From contig NZ_JBHTJI010000042.1 in NCBI RefSeq assembly GCF_042675665.1, positions 310,001 through 374,000 on the forward strand: a stretch of 64,000 nt of DNA. The letters run 5' to 3'. Positions 44,609-52,941 of this stretch are shown piece by piece. Position numbers and translations under genes: made by a program. The stretch is from Mariniflexile jejuense. Its GTDB lineage: Bacteria; Bacteroidota; Bacteroidia; Flavobacteriales; Flavobacteriaceae. Within the stretch, counting starts at the first letter, position 1, and the number at the start of each line of letters is the position of its first letter. The notes beneath the pieces were generated by a model. It worked only from the letters and a program-made list of their open reading frames with translations. It was not told the DNA's origin and did no database searches.

Positions 44609-45787
44609 TTAATAACTAAACTCTCCAAACTCACTTTTTATTGTAAGCTTTTTAGTTTTTGATGCTTCAACGCGACCTATTATTTTAGCATTTACGTTGA
44701 AAGATTGCGATATTTTAATAATGTTTTCTGCTATTTCTGGTGAAACATACAATTCCATTCTATGACCACAATTAAATACTTGATACATTTCTTTCCAATC
44801 GGTTTGACTTTGCTCTTGTATTAATTTAAAAAGTGGTGGAATTGGAAACATATTATCTTTTACAATATGAAATTCATCAACAAAATGAAGAATTTTAGTT
44901 TGTGCACCACCAGAACAATGAACCATACCATGAATTTGCTCACTTGTATATTCTGATAGTATTTTTTTTATGATTGGTGCATAAGTACGCGTTGGCGACA
45001 ATACTAATTTACCAGCATCTATTGGAGAATCTTTTACAGCATCGGTTAATTTTACATTTCCAGAATACACTAAATCTTCTGGTACCGACGCATCAAAACT
45101 TTCAGGGTATTTATGTGCTAAATAGGTATTAAACACATCGTGACGCGCCGAAGTAAGGCCGTTACTACCCATACCGCCATTATAACTTTTTTCATAAGTA
45201 GCTTGACCAAAACTTTCTAAACCTACAATAACATCGCCTACTTTAATATTAGCATTATCAATAACATCGCTACGTTTCATTCGTGCAGTAACTGTAGAAT
45301 CGACTATAATGGTTCGCACTAAATCGCCCACATCGGCAGTTTCACCACCTGTAGAATGAATGGTTACACCGAAATTTTTTAATTCTGAAATCAATTCTTC
45401 AGTTCCATTTATGATAGCTGAAAGCACTTCACCAGGGATTAAATTTTTATTTCGTCCGATAGTTGAAGACAGCATGATATTATTAGTAGCGCCAACACAC
45501 AACAAATCGTCAATATTCATTATTAAAGCATCTTGCGCTATGCCTTTCCAAACGGAAATATCGCCAGTTTCTTTCCAATACATATAGGCTAGTGACGATT
45601 TTGTTCCTGCACCATCGGCATGCATTATTAAGCAGTAATCATCATCATTTGTTAAATAATCTGGAACTATTTTACAAAATGCTTTAGGAAATAATCCTTT
45701 ATCAATGTTTTTTATAGCGTTGTGTACATCTTCTTTTGATGCTGAAACACCACGTTGCGCATAGCGTTTAGAAACTTCTTGACTCAT
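44609..45787 (-). CDS. AIR synthase-like protein (PurM-type)
   Basis: 392 residues. The PurM fold is clear: MHADGAGTKSSLAYM (metal/ATP loop), DALIMNIDDLLCVGA, HSTGGETADVGDLVRT and VHCSGGAQTKIL. Standard PurM is about 345 residues and closes the imidazole ring from FGAM; this longer Bacteroidota form is annotated as the cyclo-ligase. No other purine gene sits next to it, though purU is 9 kb away. A GSIII gene follows upstream on the same strand. Confidence 0.85.
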   Translation of the reverse strand: MSQEVSKRYAQRGVSASKEDVHNAIKNIDKGLFPKAFCKIVPDYLTNDDDYCLIMHADGAGTKSSLAYMYWKETGDISVWKGIAQDALIMNIDDLLCVGATNNIMLSSTIGRNKNLIPGEVLSAIINGTEELISELKNFGVTIHSTGGETADVGDLVRTIIVDSTVTARMKRSDVIDNANIKVGDVIVGLESFGQATYEKSYNGGMGSNGLTSARHDVFNTYLAHKYPESFDASVPEDLVYSGNVKLTDAVKDSPIDAGKLVLSPTRTYAPIIKKILSEYTSEQIHGMVHCSGGAQTKILHFVDEFHIVKDNMFPIPPLFKLIQEQSQTDWKEMYQVFNCGHRMELYVSPEIAENIIKISQSFNVNAKIIGRVEASKTKKLTIKSEFGEFSY

Positions 45788-45819
45788 AGTATTGTATTGT
45801 GGTGCAAAGTTAAGGATTT

Positions 45820-45856
45820 ACGATTAACGATTAACGAATTTTGATTAACGAATTTG
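45820..45856. repeat. Degenerate GATTAAC-type repeat
   Basis: Three GATTAAC units are separated by related heptamers (GAATTTT, GAATTTG) between the AIR-synthase-like and GSIII genes. It resembles an eroded form of the heptamer arrays elsewhere in the window. Confidence 0.6.
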
Positions 45857-45890
45857 AAAAACTCAGACTATGACTATCACTGAAACTTAT

Positions 45891-48077
45891 TTACCTTGTA
45901 AAAAGAAGCTCTCTGTATTTTGTTAATGGCCAAATTTCATCATCTACAAGCAACTCCAATTTATCGCAATGCCTTCTAATATCATCAAACAAAGGTTTAA
46001 CGTTGTTGCAGTATGCAAGTGCCTTTTGTTCTAAATCTTCAATGGTATTTGCTTTTCTACGTGCATCGGTCATTTTAGTTACATTGGCGTTTATACCTTC
46101 AATATGACCTGAAATTTCTTCGATTAAGATAATTTGTTCTTGAGAAACCGTTTTGTATTTAGCTTCAAAAATTTCTTTTAAACCTTTAACATTTTCAATT
46201 AAAATGTTTTGATATTTAACAGCTGTTGGCACAATGTGATTGCGAGCTATATCTCCTAATACACGTCCTTCAATTTGAATGTGCATTATGTAAGCTTCCA
46301 TTTCAATTTCGTAACGTGCTTGCGATTCAATTTTACTCATCACATTCATGTCTTCAAACAATGCAATAGATTTTTTTGAAATTTTAGCTTTTAAAGCTTC
46401 TGGTGTTGTTTTGTTATTACTCAATCCGCGTTTTTTAGCTTCATCTTCCCAAGCTTTTCCATACCCATTACCTTCAAATAAAATAGCTTTGGTAGATTTT
46501 ATATATTCTCGCAACACATTAAAAACCGCTTCATCTTTTTTTAAGCCTTTTTTATCAATTAGAAGATCTACTTCCTTTTTAAAATCTATTAATTGTTTTG
46601 CTACAATAGTATTTAAAACCGTCATTGGATTTCCGCAATTTGCTAAAGAACCAACAGCTCTAAACTCAAATTTATTACCTGTGAAGGCAAATGGCGAGGT
46701 TCTATTTCTATCGGTATTATCAAGTAACACATCTGGAATTTTACCAACTACATTAAGTTTAAGTTCTGTTTTTTCTTCTGGCGACAGTTTCCCTTTGGTT
46801 ACACCTTCTAGCTCTTCCAAAACCTTGGTTAGTTGCTCGCCAATAAATACGGACATGATAGCTGGTGGCGCTTCGTTTGCACCCAATCTGTGGTCGTTAC
46901 TTGCAGAAGCTATTGAAGCGCGAAGCAACTCCTCATTTTCGCGCACTGCTTTTATAGTATTAATGAAAAACGTTAAAAACTGAAGGTTGCTCATTGGTGT
47001 TTTTCCAGGTGATAATAAATTTACACCTGTATCTGTAGAAAGCGACCAATTATTATGTTTACCAGAACCATTTATACCCGCAAATGGTTTTTCGTGTAAT
47101 AGCACTTTAAAGTTATGTCGCGATGCAACTCTACCCATAATATCCATTAATAAAGAGTTGTGATCTACAGCTAAATTAGCTTCTTCAAAAATAGGTGCTA
47201 ATTCAAATTGGTTAGGCGCAACTTCATTATGACGTGTTTTCACCGGAATACCCAAAAGCATACACTCGGTTTCTAATTCTCGCATAAAATTTAATGCTCT
47301 ATTAGGTATCGAACCAAAGTAATGATCGTCTAATTGTTGTCCTTTTGCAGATGAATGCCCTAGTAACGTTCTACCCGTTAAGGTAATATCTGGTCTACTA
47401 GCAGCTAACAACTTATCAATTAAAAAATATTCTTGTTCCCAACCTAAAGACGAGGTTACTTTTTTTACGTTTTTATCAAAATATTTACAAACATCGGTAG
47501 CAGCATTATCAACCGCATTTAAAGCCCTTAAAAGTGGTGTTTTATAATCCAACGCTTCACCTGTATACGCTACAAATATGGTTGGTATACAAAGTGTTGT
47601 ACCATAAATAAATGCTGGCGATGTTGGATCCCAAGCGGTATAACCCCTTGCTTCAAACGTATTTCTAATACCACCACTAGGAAAACTAGATGCATCAGGT
47701 TCTTGCTGCACCAATTGGCTACCACCAAACTTTTCAATTGCCATACCATTTCCTATAGTTTCAAAAAAGGCATCGTGTTTTTCAGCAGTTGTTCCTGTTA
47801 ATGGTTGAAACCAGTGTGTATAATGTGTAACGCCTTTTGATAACGCCCAATCTTTCATGGAAGATGACACTTGATCTGCAATATTTCTGTCAATTTTTTT
47901 ACCAAATTGAATAGCATTCATAACACCTACAAAAGCATCTTTAGTAAAGTATTGACGCATGGTATTTTCATTAAAAACATTTTTACCAAAAAGATCTGAA
48001 CGACGTTCTTTTTCCTCAACTAAAATGGGTTTGTTGGTAAATGATTCTTTGATTGCGTGAAATCTTAAAGTGGACAT
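45891..48077 (-). CDS. Glutamine synthetase type III
   Basis: 728 residues, the characteristic large GSIII size of Bacteroidota. Diagnostic stretches are KHDAFFETIGNGMAIEKFGG, SSLGWEQEYFLID, KTRHNEVAPNQFELAP, GINGSGKHNNWSLSTDTG and NRTSPFAFTGNKFEFR. The enzyme joins ammonia to glutamate with ATP in the cytoplasm as a dodecamer. It is divergent from a GSII gene (48336), so the 258-base gap probably holds the control sites for both. A -7-like TACTTTTG precedes the start. Confidence 0.95.
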   Translation of the reverse strand: MSTLRFHAIKESFTNKPILVEEKERRSDLFGKNVFNENTMRQYFTKDAFVGVMNAIQFGKKIDRNIADQVSSSMKDWALSKGVTHYTHWFQPLTGTTAEKHDAFFETIGNGMAIEKFGGSQLVQQEPDASSFPSGGIRNTFEARGYTAWDPTSPAFIYGTTLCIPTIFVAYTGEALDYKTPLLRALNAVDNAATDVCKYFDKNVKKVTSSLGWEQEYFLIDKLLAASRPDITLTGRTLLGHSSAKGQQLDDHYFGSIPNRALNFMRELETECMLLGIPVKTRHNEVAPNQFELAPIFEEANLAVDHNSLLMDIMGRVASRHNFKVLLHEKPFAGINGSGKHNNWSLSTDTGVNLLSPGKTPMSNLQFLTFFINTIKAVRENEELLRASIASASNDHRLGANEAPPAIMSVFIGEQLTKVLEELEGVTKGKLSPEEKTELKLNVVGKIPDVLLDNTDRNRTSPFAFTGNKFEFRAVGSLANCGNPMTVLNTIVAKQLIDFKKEVDLLIDKKGLKKDEAVFNVLREYIKSTKAILFEGNGYGKAWEDEAKKRGLSNNKTTPEALKAKISKKSIALFEDMNVMSKIESQARYEIEMEAYIMHIQIEGRVLGDIARNHIVPTAVKYQNILIENVKGLKEIFEAKYKTVSQEQIILIEEISGHIEGINANVTKMTDARRKANTIEDLEQKALAYCNNVKPLFDDIRRHCDKLELLVDDEIWPLTKYRELLFTR

Positions 48078-48335
48078 TGGCTGTAGATAGTTAAGTTGTT
48101 ATTTTTTTTTACAAAAGTAACAATTCTAGGAATAATCTGTTTTATTTTAACATTAGCATTTTTTCAATATTTATATAAAATAATATACTTTTTTTAATAT
48201 ATACCCTAAAAAATTGGGGGATAAATAAAAATATGTTGCGTTTTTATATAATCACCCTAGCAAATACGTAGTGTGTAAATAAAAATATATATTTGTTGGA
48301 ATATTATTAATTCTTTTATTTATAAAATATTTATT
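48078..48335. promoter_or_regulatory. Divergent control region between the two glutamine synthetases
   Basis: 258 AT-rich bases. A TATATTTG -7-like box (48288-48295) faces the GSII gene, and TACTTTTG faces GSIII on the minus strand; neither has a clear -33 TTG at the expected distance. CCCT-N8-GGGG at 48204-48220 is a spaced palindrome that may be an operator. A nitrogen-responsive regulator is plausible but not shown. Confidence 0.4.
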
Positions 48336-49358
48336 ATGGCAAAAATTAAATTAGAATACATTTGGTTAGATGGGTATTTCCCAACTCAAAATATGAGAAG
48401 CAAAACCAAAGTTGAAGAGCATGAAAACTTTAAAGGTACGCTTGAAGAAATTGGAAATTGGTCTTTTGATGGGTCTTCTACAAGACAAGCTGAAGGAGGT
48501 TCTTCAGATTGTTTATTAGTACCTGTTGCTATTTATCCAGATCCAGAGCGCATAAACGGATGGTTAGTAATGACTGAAGTTATGAATGCTGATGGAACAC
48601 CTCACGTATCTAATGGTAGAGCTACTATTGATGATTCTGATGATGATTTCTGGTTTGGTTTTGAGCAAGAATATTTTATAATGGATACAGCAACACAATT
48701 ACCATTAGGTTTCCCTGTTGGTGGTTACCCTGCTCCACAAGGTATGTACTACTGCTCGGTTGGTGGAAAAAACACACACGGTAGAGATTTAGTTGAAGAG
48801 CATGCTGATTTATGTATTCAAGCAGGTTTAAACTTTGAAGGTATAAACCAAGAAGTTGCTTGTGGACAATGGGAATTCCAATTATTCGCAAAAGGCGCTA
48901 AATTAGCTGGTGATGAATTATGGATTGCTAGATATTTACTTGACAGATTAACTGAAAAATACGGATATTATATTGAATACCACCCAAAACCACTTGGAAA
49001 AGATATGGATTGGAATGGTTCTGGTATGCATGCTAACTTCTCTAATTCAACTTTAAGAACTTGTGGAGATAAAGCTACTTACGAAAAAATATGTGAAGCA
49101 TTCCGTCCTGTTGTAAAAGAGCATATTGCGGTTTATGGTGAGTTTAACGATCAACGTTTAACTGGTAAACATGAAACAGCTTCAATTAACGATTTCTCTT
49201 ATGGTGTTTCAGATAGAGGTGCTTCTATACGTATTCCATTAATCGCTGTTACTAAAGGCTGGAAAGGCTGGTTAGAAGATAGACGTCCTGCTTCAAATGG
49301 TGATCCATACAAAATTGCAGCAAGAATTATCAAAACTGTTAAATCTGCTAAGATTTAA
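48336..49358 (+). CDS. Glutamine synthetase, GSII type
   Basis: 340 residues, the short eukaryote-like GSII form. Key segments: NWSFDGSSTRQAEGGSSDC (beta-grasp), WFGFEQEYFIM with metal-binding Glu, EGINQEVACGQWEFQLF, DMDWNGSGMHANFSNS and NDQRLTGKHETASINDFSYG. It makes glutamine in the cytoplasm. Having GSII next to GSIII is found in some Flavobacteriaceae; one may serve a special nitrogen state. It is monocistronic, with its own terminator. Confidence 0.94.
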   Translation: MAKIKLEYIWLDGYFPTQNMRSKTKVEEHENFKGTLEEIGNWSFDGSSTRQAEGGSSDCLLVPVAIYPDPERINGWLVMTEVMNADGTPHVSNGRATIDDSDDDFWFGFEQEYFIMDTATQLPLGFPVGGYPAPQGMYYCSVGGKNTHGRDLVEEHADLCIQAGLNFEGINQEVACGQWEFQLFAKGAKLAGDELWIARYLLDRLTEKYGYYIEYHPKPLGKDMDWNGSGMHANFSNSTLRTCGDKATYEKICEAFRPVVKEHIAVYGEFNDQRLTGKHETASINDFSYGVSDRGASIRIPLIAVTKGWKGWLEDRRPASNGDPYKIAARIIKTVKSAKI

Positions 49359-49379
49359 CACTACATAATTTGTTCATAA

Positions 49380-49413
49380 TAAAAAAGGGTTTGCAATTTG
49401 CAAACCCTTTTTT
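49380..49413 (+). terminator. Terminator of the GSII gene
   Basis: AAAAAAGGGTTTGCAA and TTTGCAAACCCTTTTTT form a 16-bp stem with almost no loop, flanked by A and T runs. It also lies 19 bases past the convergent antiporter stop codon and can serve both. Confidence 0.88.
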
Positions 49414-49431
49414 ATTTGTGTTTAAGCAAAA

Positions 49432-50379
49432 CTACTTACCATTTGTGAATAATAACGCCATAAATATGCCATAACAAAAAACTAGCAAAAAACCTTTAGC
49501 TCTATTTATCTCAAACTTTTTACCAAAAAATACTAATGGAAATAATATAAATGCAAAACCTAACATCCAAAAAATATCACTTGTTAATATTGTAGGTTCG
49601 GTTACAGGAATAGGCTTTATTATGGCTGTTAAACCTAAAACCGAAGCAATATTAAAAATATTAGATCCTATTAAATTACCTAATGAAATGGCTTTTTCTT
49701 GTTTTGCAGCAGCAATAACCGATGCTGCCAATTCTGGAACACTTGTACCAATAGCTATTAATGACACACCTATTACAGCTTCGCTTACCCCAATTGAAAG
49801 TGCTATGTCTTTTGCACCCATTACCAACCATTCACTACCAAAATACAATGCTGCTGCACCAATAAGTAACCACAAACCAATTTTAAAATTAGAAACAACC
49901 GCCAAAGTTTCATCAACTTCTTCAACTACCGTATCTTTTTTGGTGTTTTTTATTAAAATGATTAAAAATACTATGATGCCTAAAAATAGAATAGCGCCTT
50001 CAAAAACAGAAAGCATATTATCGTTTTTAAGAAAATAATATAATACTATTGAAAACACCATCATTACTGGCCAATTTAGTTTATAAAAGGCTTTATCTAC
50101 CGCAATAGTACCAACCATTGCCGTAATGCCTAATACCAAACCTATATTGGCAATGTTTGAGCCTACTACATTGGTAATTGCTATAGCTGGCGAACCTGAT
50201 AATGCTGCTTGAAGACTTACCAATAATTCGGGTGCAGAAGTTGCGAATGAAACCACCGTCATTCCAATTACCATTTTAGATATGTTAAACTTAAATGATA
50301 ATGCTACAGATGAACGCACAAGAAACTCACCTCCTATTACCAACAATGCAAATCCTAAAACTACCCAAATAATACTCAT
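49432..50379 (-). CDS. Na+/Ca2+ exchanger (CaCA family)
   Basis: 315 residues with ten hydrophobic segments in two inverted halves. The alpha repeats carry the acidic ion-binding motifs SFATSAPELLVSLQAALSGS and SLIAIGTSVPELAASVIAAA, each followed by a GNLIGSNIFNI-like sequence. YrbG-type calcium/sodium exchange across the inner membrane is expected. It converges with the GSII gene and is divergent from the blaI operon. Confidence 0.92.
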   Translation of the reverse strand: MSIIWVVLGFALLVIGGEFLVRSSVALSFKFNISKMVIGMTVVSFATSAPELLVSLQAALSGSPAIAITNVVGSNIANIGLVLGITAMVGTIAVDKAFYKLNWPVMMVFSIVLYYFLKNDNMLSVFEGAILFLGIIVFLIILIKNTKKDTVVEEVDETLAVVSNFKIGLWLLIGAAALYFGSEWLVMGAKDIALSIGVSEAVIGVSLIAIGTSVPELAASVIAAAKQEKAISLGNLIGSNIFNIASVLGLTAIIKPIPVTEPTILTSDIFWMLGFAFILFPLVFFGKKFEINRAKGFLLVFCYGIFMALLFTNGK

Positions 50380-50504
50380 ATTTATTTTATTTTTTGCGAA
50401 GATAAATGAAAGTTAAAGGTTAAAAAGTTAAAAATTAAAAGTTTTTGTTTTAGCTATAAAAGCCTTTGTGTCTTTTTGAACAAAAACTTAAATTTAAGTT
50501 AAAT

Positions 50505-50549
50505 AACTAAATACATAGTTGTATAACTATAAAAATAGTTATATGTTTG
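50505..50549 (+). promoter_or_regulatory. Promoter and tandem BlaI-type operators of the blaI operon
   Basis: Two inverted repeats AACTA-N6-TAGTT lie at 50505-50520 and 50525-50540, start-to-start 20 bp, so they face nearly the same side of the helix. They overlap a promoter TTG (50519-50521), 20 bases, TATGTTTG (50542-50549). BlaI/MecI regulators bind palindromes of this size over promoters, so self-repression by the BlaI below is likely. Confidence 0.65.
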
Positions 50550-50553
50550 TTTT

Positions 50554-50634
50554 GCGTTAGGGGTTGCAGTGAAAAGCCCACAGCGAGGTACGAGCGAGGA
50601 CTTGTAACGTAAAACCCGACCCTTGTGGTAACGC
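50554..50634. repeat. 81-bp inverted-repeat element in the blaI leader
   Basis: Ends GCGTTA (50554) and TAACGC (50634) are exact inverted repeats; inner GGGGTT-type and AACCCG-type arms extend the pairing. It is more G+C-rich than its surroundings and lies between the promoter and the blaI start codon. It resembles dispersed flavobacterial elements I remember, but the copy number is not checkable here. Confidence 0.55.
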
Positions 50635-50651
50635 CCAAAATGATAAAAGAG

Positions 50652-51011
50652 ATGGAAAAATTAACAAACAAAGAAGAAGAAATAATGCACATTTTATGGA
50701 AGCTTGAAAAGGCTTTTGTGAAAGATGTGTTGGCTGAAATAACGGATGAAAAACCACACTATAACACACTTTCTACCATTATAAGAAACCTTGAAGAGAA
50801 AGCCTACGTAAGTTATAATGCTTACGGAAAAACGCATCAATACTACCCTATTGTGAGTAAGGAAGATTACAAAAAACGGTTTATGACGGCGGCAATTGAC
50901 AACTATTTTAATAATTCGTACAAAAACGTAGTATCCTTTTTTGCGAAGGAAGAAAAGATAAGTGTTGACGATTTAAAAGAGATAATTGCTTTAATTGAAA
51001 ACGGAAAATAA
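50652..51011 (+). CDS. BlaI/MecI-family transcriptional repressor
   Basis: 119 residues from the ATG at 50652 (MEKLTNKEEEIMHILWKLEKAFVKDVL); an in-frame ATG 12 bases upstream is possible. A winged helix (about 1-75) carries YNTLSTIIRNLEEKAYVSY, with a dimerisation helix at the C-terminus. It should repress its own operon until cleaved by the M56 protease encoded 2 bases downstream. The target is probably an envelope stress regulon rather than a beta-lactamase, since none is nearby. Confidence 0.92.
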   Translation: MEKLTNKEEEIMHILWKLEKAFVKDVLAEITDEKPHYNTLSTIIRNLEEKAYVSYNAYGKTHQYYPIVSKEDYKKRFMTAAIDNYFNNSYKNVVSFFAKEEKISVDDLKEIIALIENGK

Positions 51012-51013
51012 CC

Positions 51014-52873
51014 ATGGAACATTTACTAAAAACTAGTGTTATTATTGCCATTTTTTATGTGTGCTACAAACTATTTTTACAACGCGAAACTTTTTTTGAG
51101 CAGAATAGATGGTTTTTACTAGCTGGTTTAATAACGGCATTTTTATTGCCTTATGTGGTTATTCCTATATATGTTGAAGCAACACCTTTAAACTTAGATA
51201 ATTTGGTTTTTAATACTACCATTCCTGTTGAAAATATAGAAAAACCATTTAGTATATTAGATTATTTACCAATAATATATGGCATTGGTATTGGTATATT
51301 TTTTATAAGGTTTTTAATTCAGTTTGCTTCATTGGGTTTGGTTATTTTTAAAAATAAAGGTGAAAAAGTTGGTGGTTATACTTTTATTAAAACAAGTGAT
51401 GCTATTTCGCCATTTTCATTTTTTAATTGGATAGTTTATAACCCTAACCAGTTTAGCGATACTGAATTAAACCAAATTATTACACACGAAAAAGTACATG
51501 CTAGCCAAAAACACTCATTCGATATTTTATTAACACATATAAGTTGTATTCTGCTTTGGTTTAACCCTTTTGTATGGTTTTACAATAAAGATTTAAAGCA
51601 AAATTTAGAATTTATAGCCGATAAAGTTACCGCCAACAAATCGGATTGTAAAAAAAGTTATCAATACACATTACTTAAAACAAGTATGCCATCTCATCAA
51701 ATGGCTTTAAGTAATCCTTTTTATAATTCATTAATCAAAAAACGAATCGTTATGTTACACAAATCAAAATCAAACAAAATCAATTTAATTAAGTATGCTT
51801 TAGTAATACCTGTTTTGGGCTTATTTTTAATGAGCTTTAATACAGAAACAGTTTATGTTAGTAAAAATACAACTCAAGAAACACTGGCTAAAAAAGACAT
51901 TATTGTAGTAGTTATTACTAAAATTTTTAGCGAAAACGACTTTGATAAACTAAAAACAAAACTCGAAACAGAAGGTTATACTGCTAAATTTAAAGGCATT
52001 AAAAGAAATTCTGAAAATGAAATTATTGCTATCAAGATTGAAGTAACCTCAAAAACATCCAATGCTAATTTTAATTTAGATGGCGATGAAGCAATAAGCC
52101 CTATTAAAATAGCTATTGAAGATGGCGAAATTTCTATAAGCAATAGCAGTTCTTCAAAAGAAAAACATGTCGTTTTTATAACCAAAGATGGGGAAACACA
52201 TACTATGAATAATTCTAATTCTGAAAGTAATGTGCTAATTTTTAAATCAGGTGATAGTGATATTACTTCTGAAGAAAAAATTATTATAAAAAATGGCGAT
52301 ACTCTTCATGTTGAAAAAAGCTTAAACAAAAAGGCTGTAATTCTTGATATAGATGATGAAGGTAAAAAAGTACATAAAGTTGTAAAAATTAGAAATAATG
52401 CAACTAATAATAATGCTTCATGGATATCATCGGATAAAGAAGATGAAAAAGTAGTTTTTAGCAGTAAAACTGGCTCTAAAGTAAAAATAATTTCAACCGA
52501 CGAGAAAGCTCCTCTAATTATACTTGATGGTAAAGAAATTGATAATGATGAAATGAATAGCATAAACCCAAATACAATTGAAAAAGTTGATGTTTTAAAA
52601 GGTGAAAATGCTATAAGAATACATGGTGATAAAGGGAAAAATGGTGTTATTTTAATTACTTCTAAAAATGATTCATCAAAATATACTGTTAAATTAAGTG
52701 GTGAAGCATTATACAAAATAGATGGAAAAGAAGTTAAAAAAGAAGATGTTGATAAGCTAAACCCAGACGATATTGCATCTATAAATGTTTTAAAAGATGA
52801 AACTGCTACCAAAAATTACGGTGAAAAAGGTAAAAACGGTGTTATAGAAATAACAACTAAAAAGAAAATGTAA
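51014..52873 (+). CDS. BlaR1-type M56 metallopeptidase with C-terminal plug-like repeats
   Basis: 619 residues. N-terminal transmembrane segments enclose the zinc motif HEKVH (ITHEKVHASQKHS, about residue 158-162). A further transmembrane segment lies near 265, followed by a long periplasmic part. The C-terminal 120 residues hold two copies of a TonB-plug-like unit: IDNDEMNSINPNTIEKVDVL with GKNGVILITSK, then a related copy ending GKNGVIEITTK. It is expected to sense an envelope signal and cut the BlaI repressor. Only 2 bases separate it from blaI. No penicillin-binding domain is visible. Confidence 0.88.
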   Translation: MEHLLKTSVIIAIFYVCYKLFLQRETFFEQNRWFLLAGLITAFLLPYVVIPIYVEATPLNLDNLVFNTTIPVENIEKPFSILDYLPIIYGIGIGIFFIRFLIQFASLGLVIFKNKGEKVGGYTFIKTSDAISPFSFFNWIVYNPNQFSDTELNQIITHEKVHASQKHSFDILLTHISCILLWFNPFVWFYNKDLKQNLEFIADKVTANKSDCKKSYQYTLLKTSMPSHQMALSNPFYNSLIKKRIVMLHKSKSNKINLIKYALVIPVLGLFLMSFNTETVYVSKNTTQETLAKKDIIVVVITKIFSENDFDKLKTKLETEGYTAKFKGIKRNSENEIIAIKIEVTSKTSNANFNLDGDEAISPIKIAIEDGEISISNSSSSKEKHVVFITKDGETHTMNNSNSESNVLIFKSGDSDITSEEKIIIKNGDTLHVEKSLNKKAVILDIDDEGKKVHKVVKIRNNATNNNASWISSDKEDEKVVFSSKTGSKVKIISTDEKAPLIILDGKEIDNDEMNSINPNTIEKVDVLKGENAIRIHGDKGKNGVILITSKNDSSKYTVKLSGEALYKIDGKEVKKEDVDKLNPDDIASINVLKDETATKNYGEKGKNGVIEITTKKKM

Positions 52874-52892
52874 CCTATTTTTTATAAAACTA

Positions 52893-52929
52893 AAAACCCA
52901 AACATAACTTTTATGTTTGGGCTTTTTTT
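52893..52929. terminator. Shared terminator of the M56 and endonuclease genes
   Basis: CCCAAACATAA and ATGTTTGGG flank a short CTTTT-like loop with A and T runs on either side, between the convergent genes. It can stop transcription in either direction. Confidence 0.85.
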
Positions 52930-52941
52930 ATGAATTAATTT

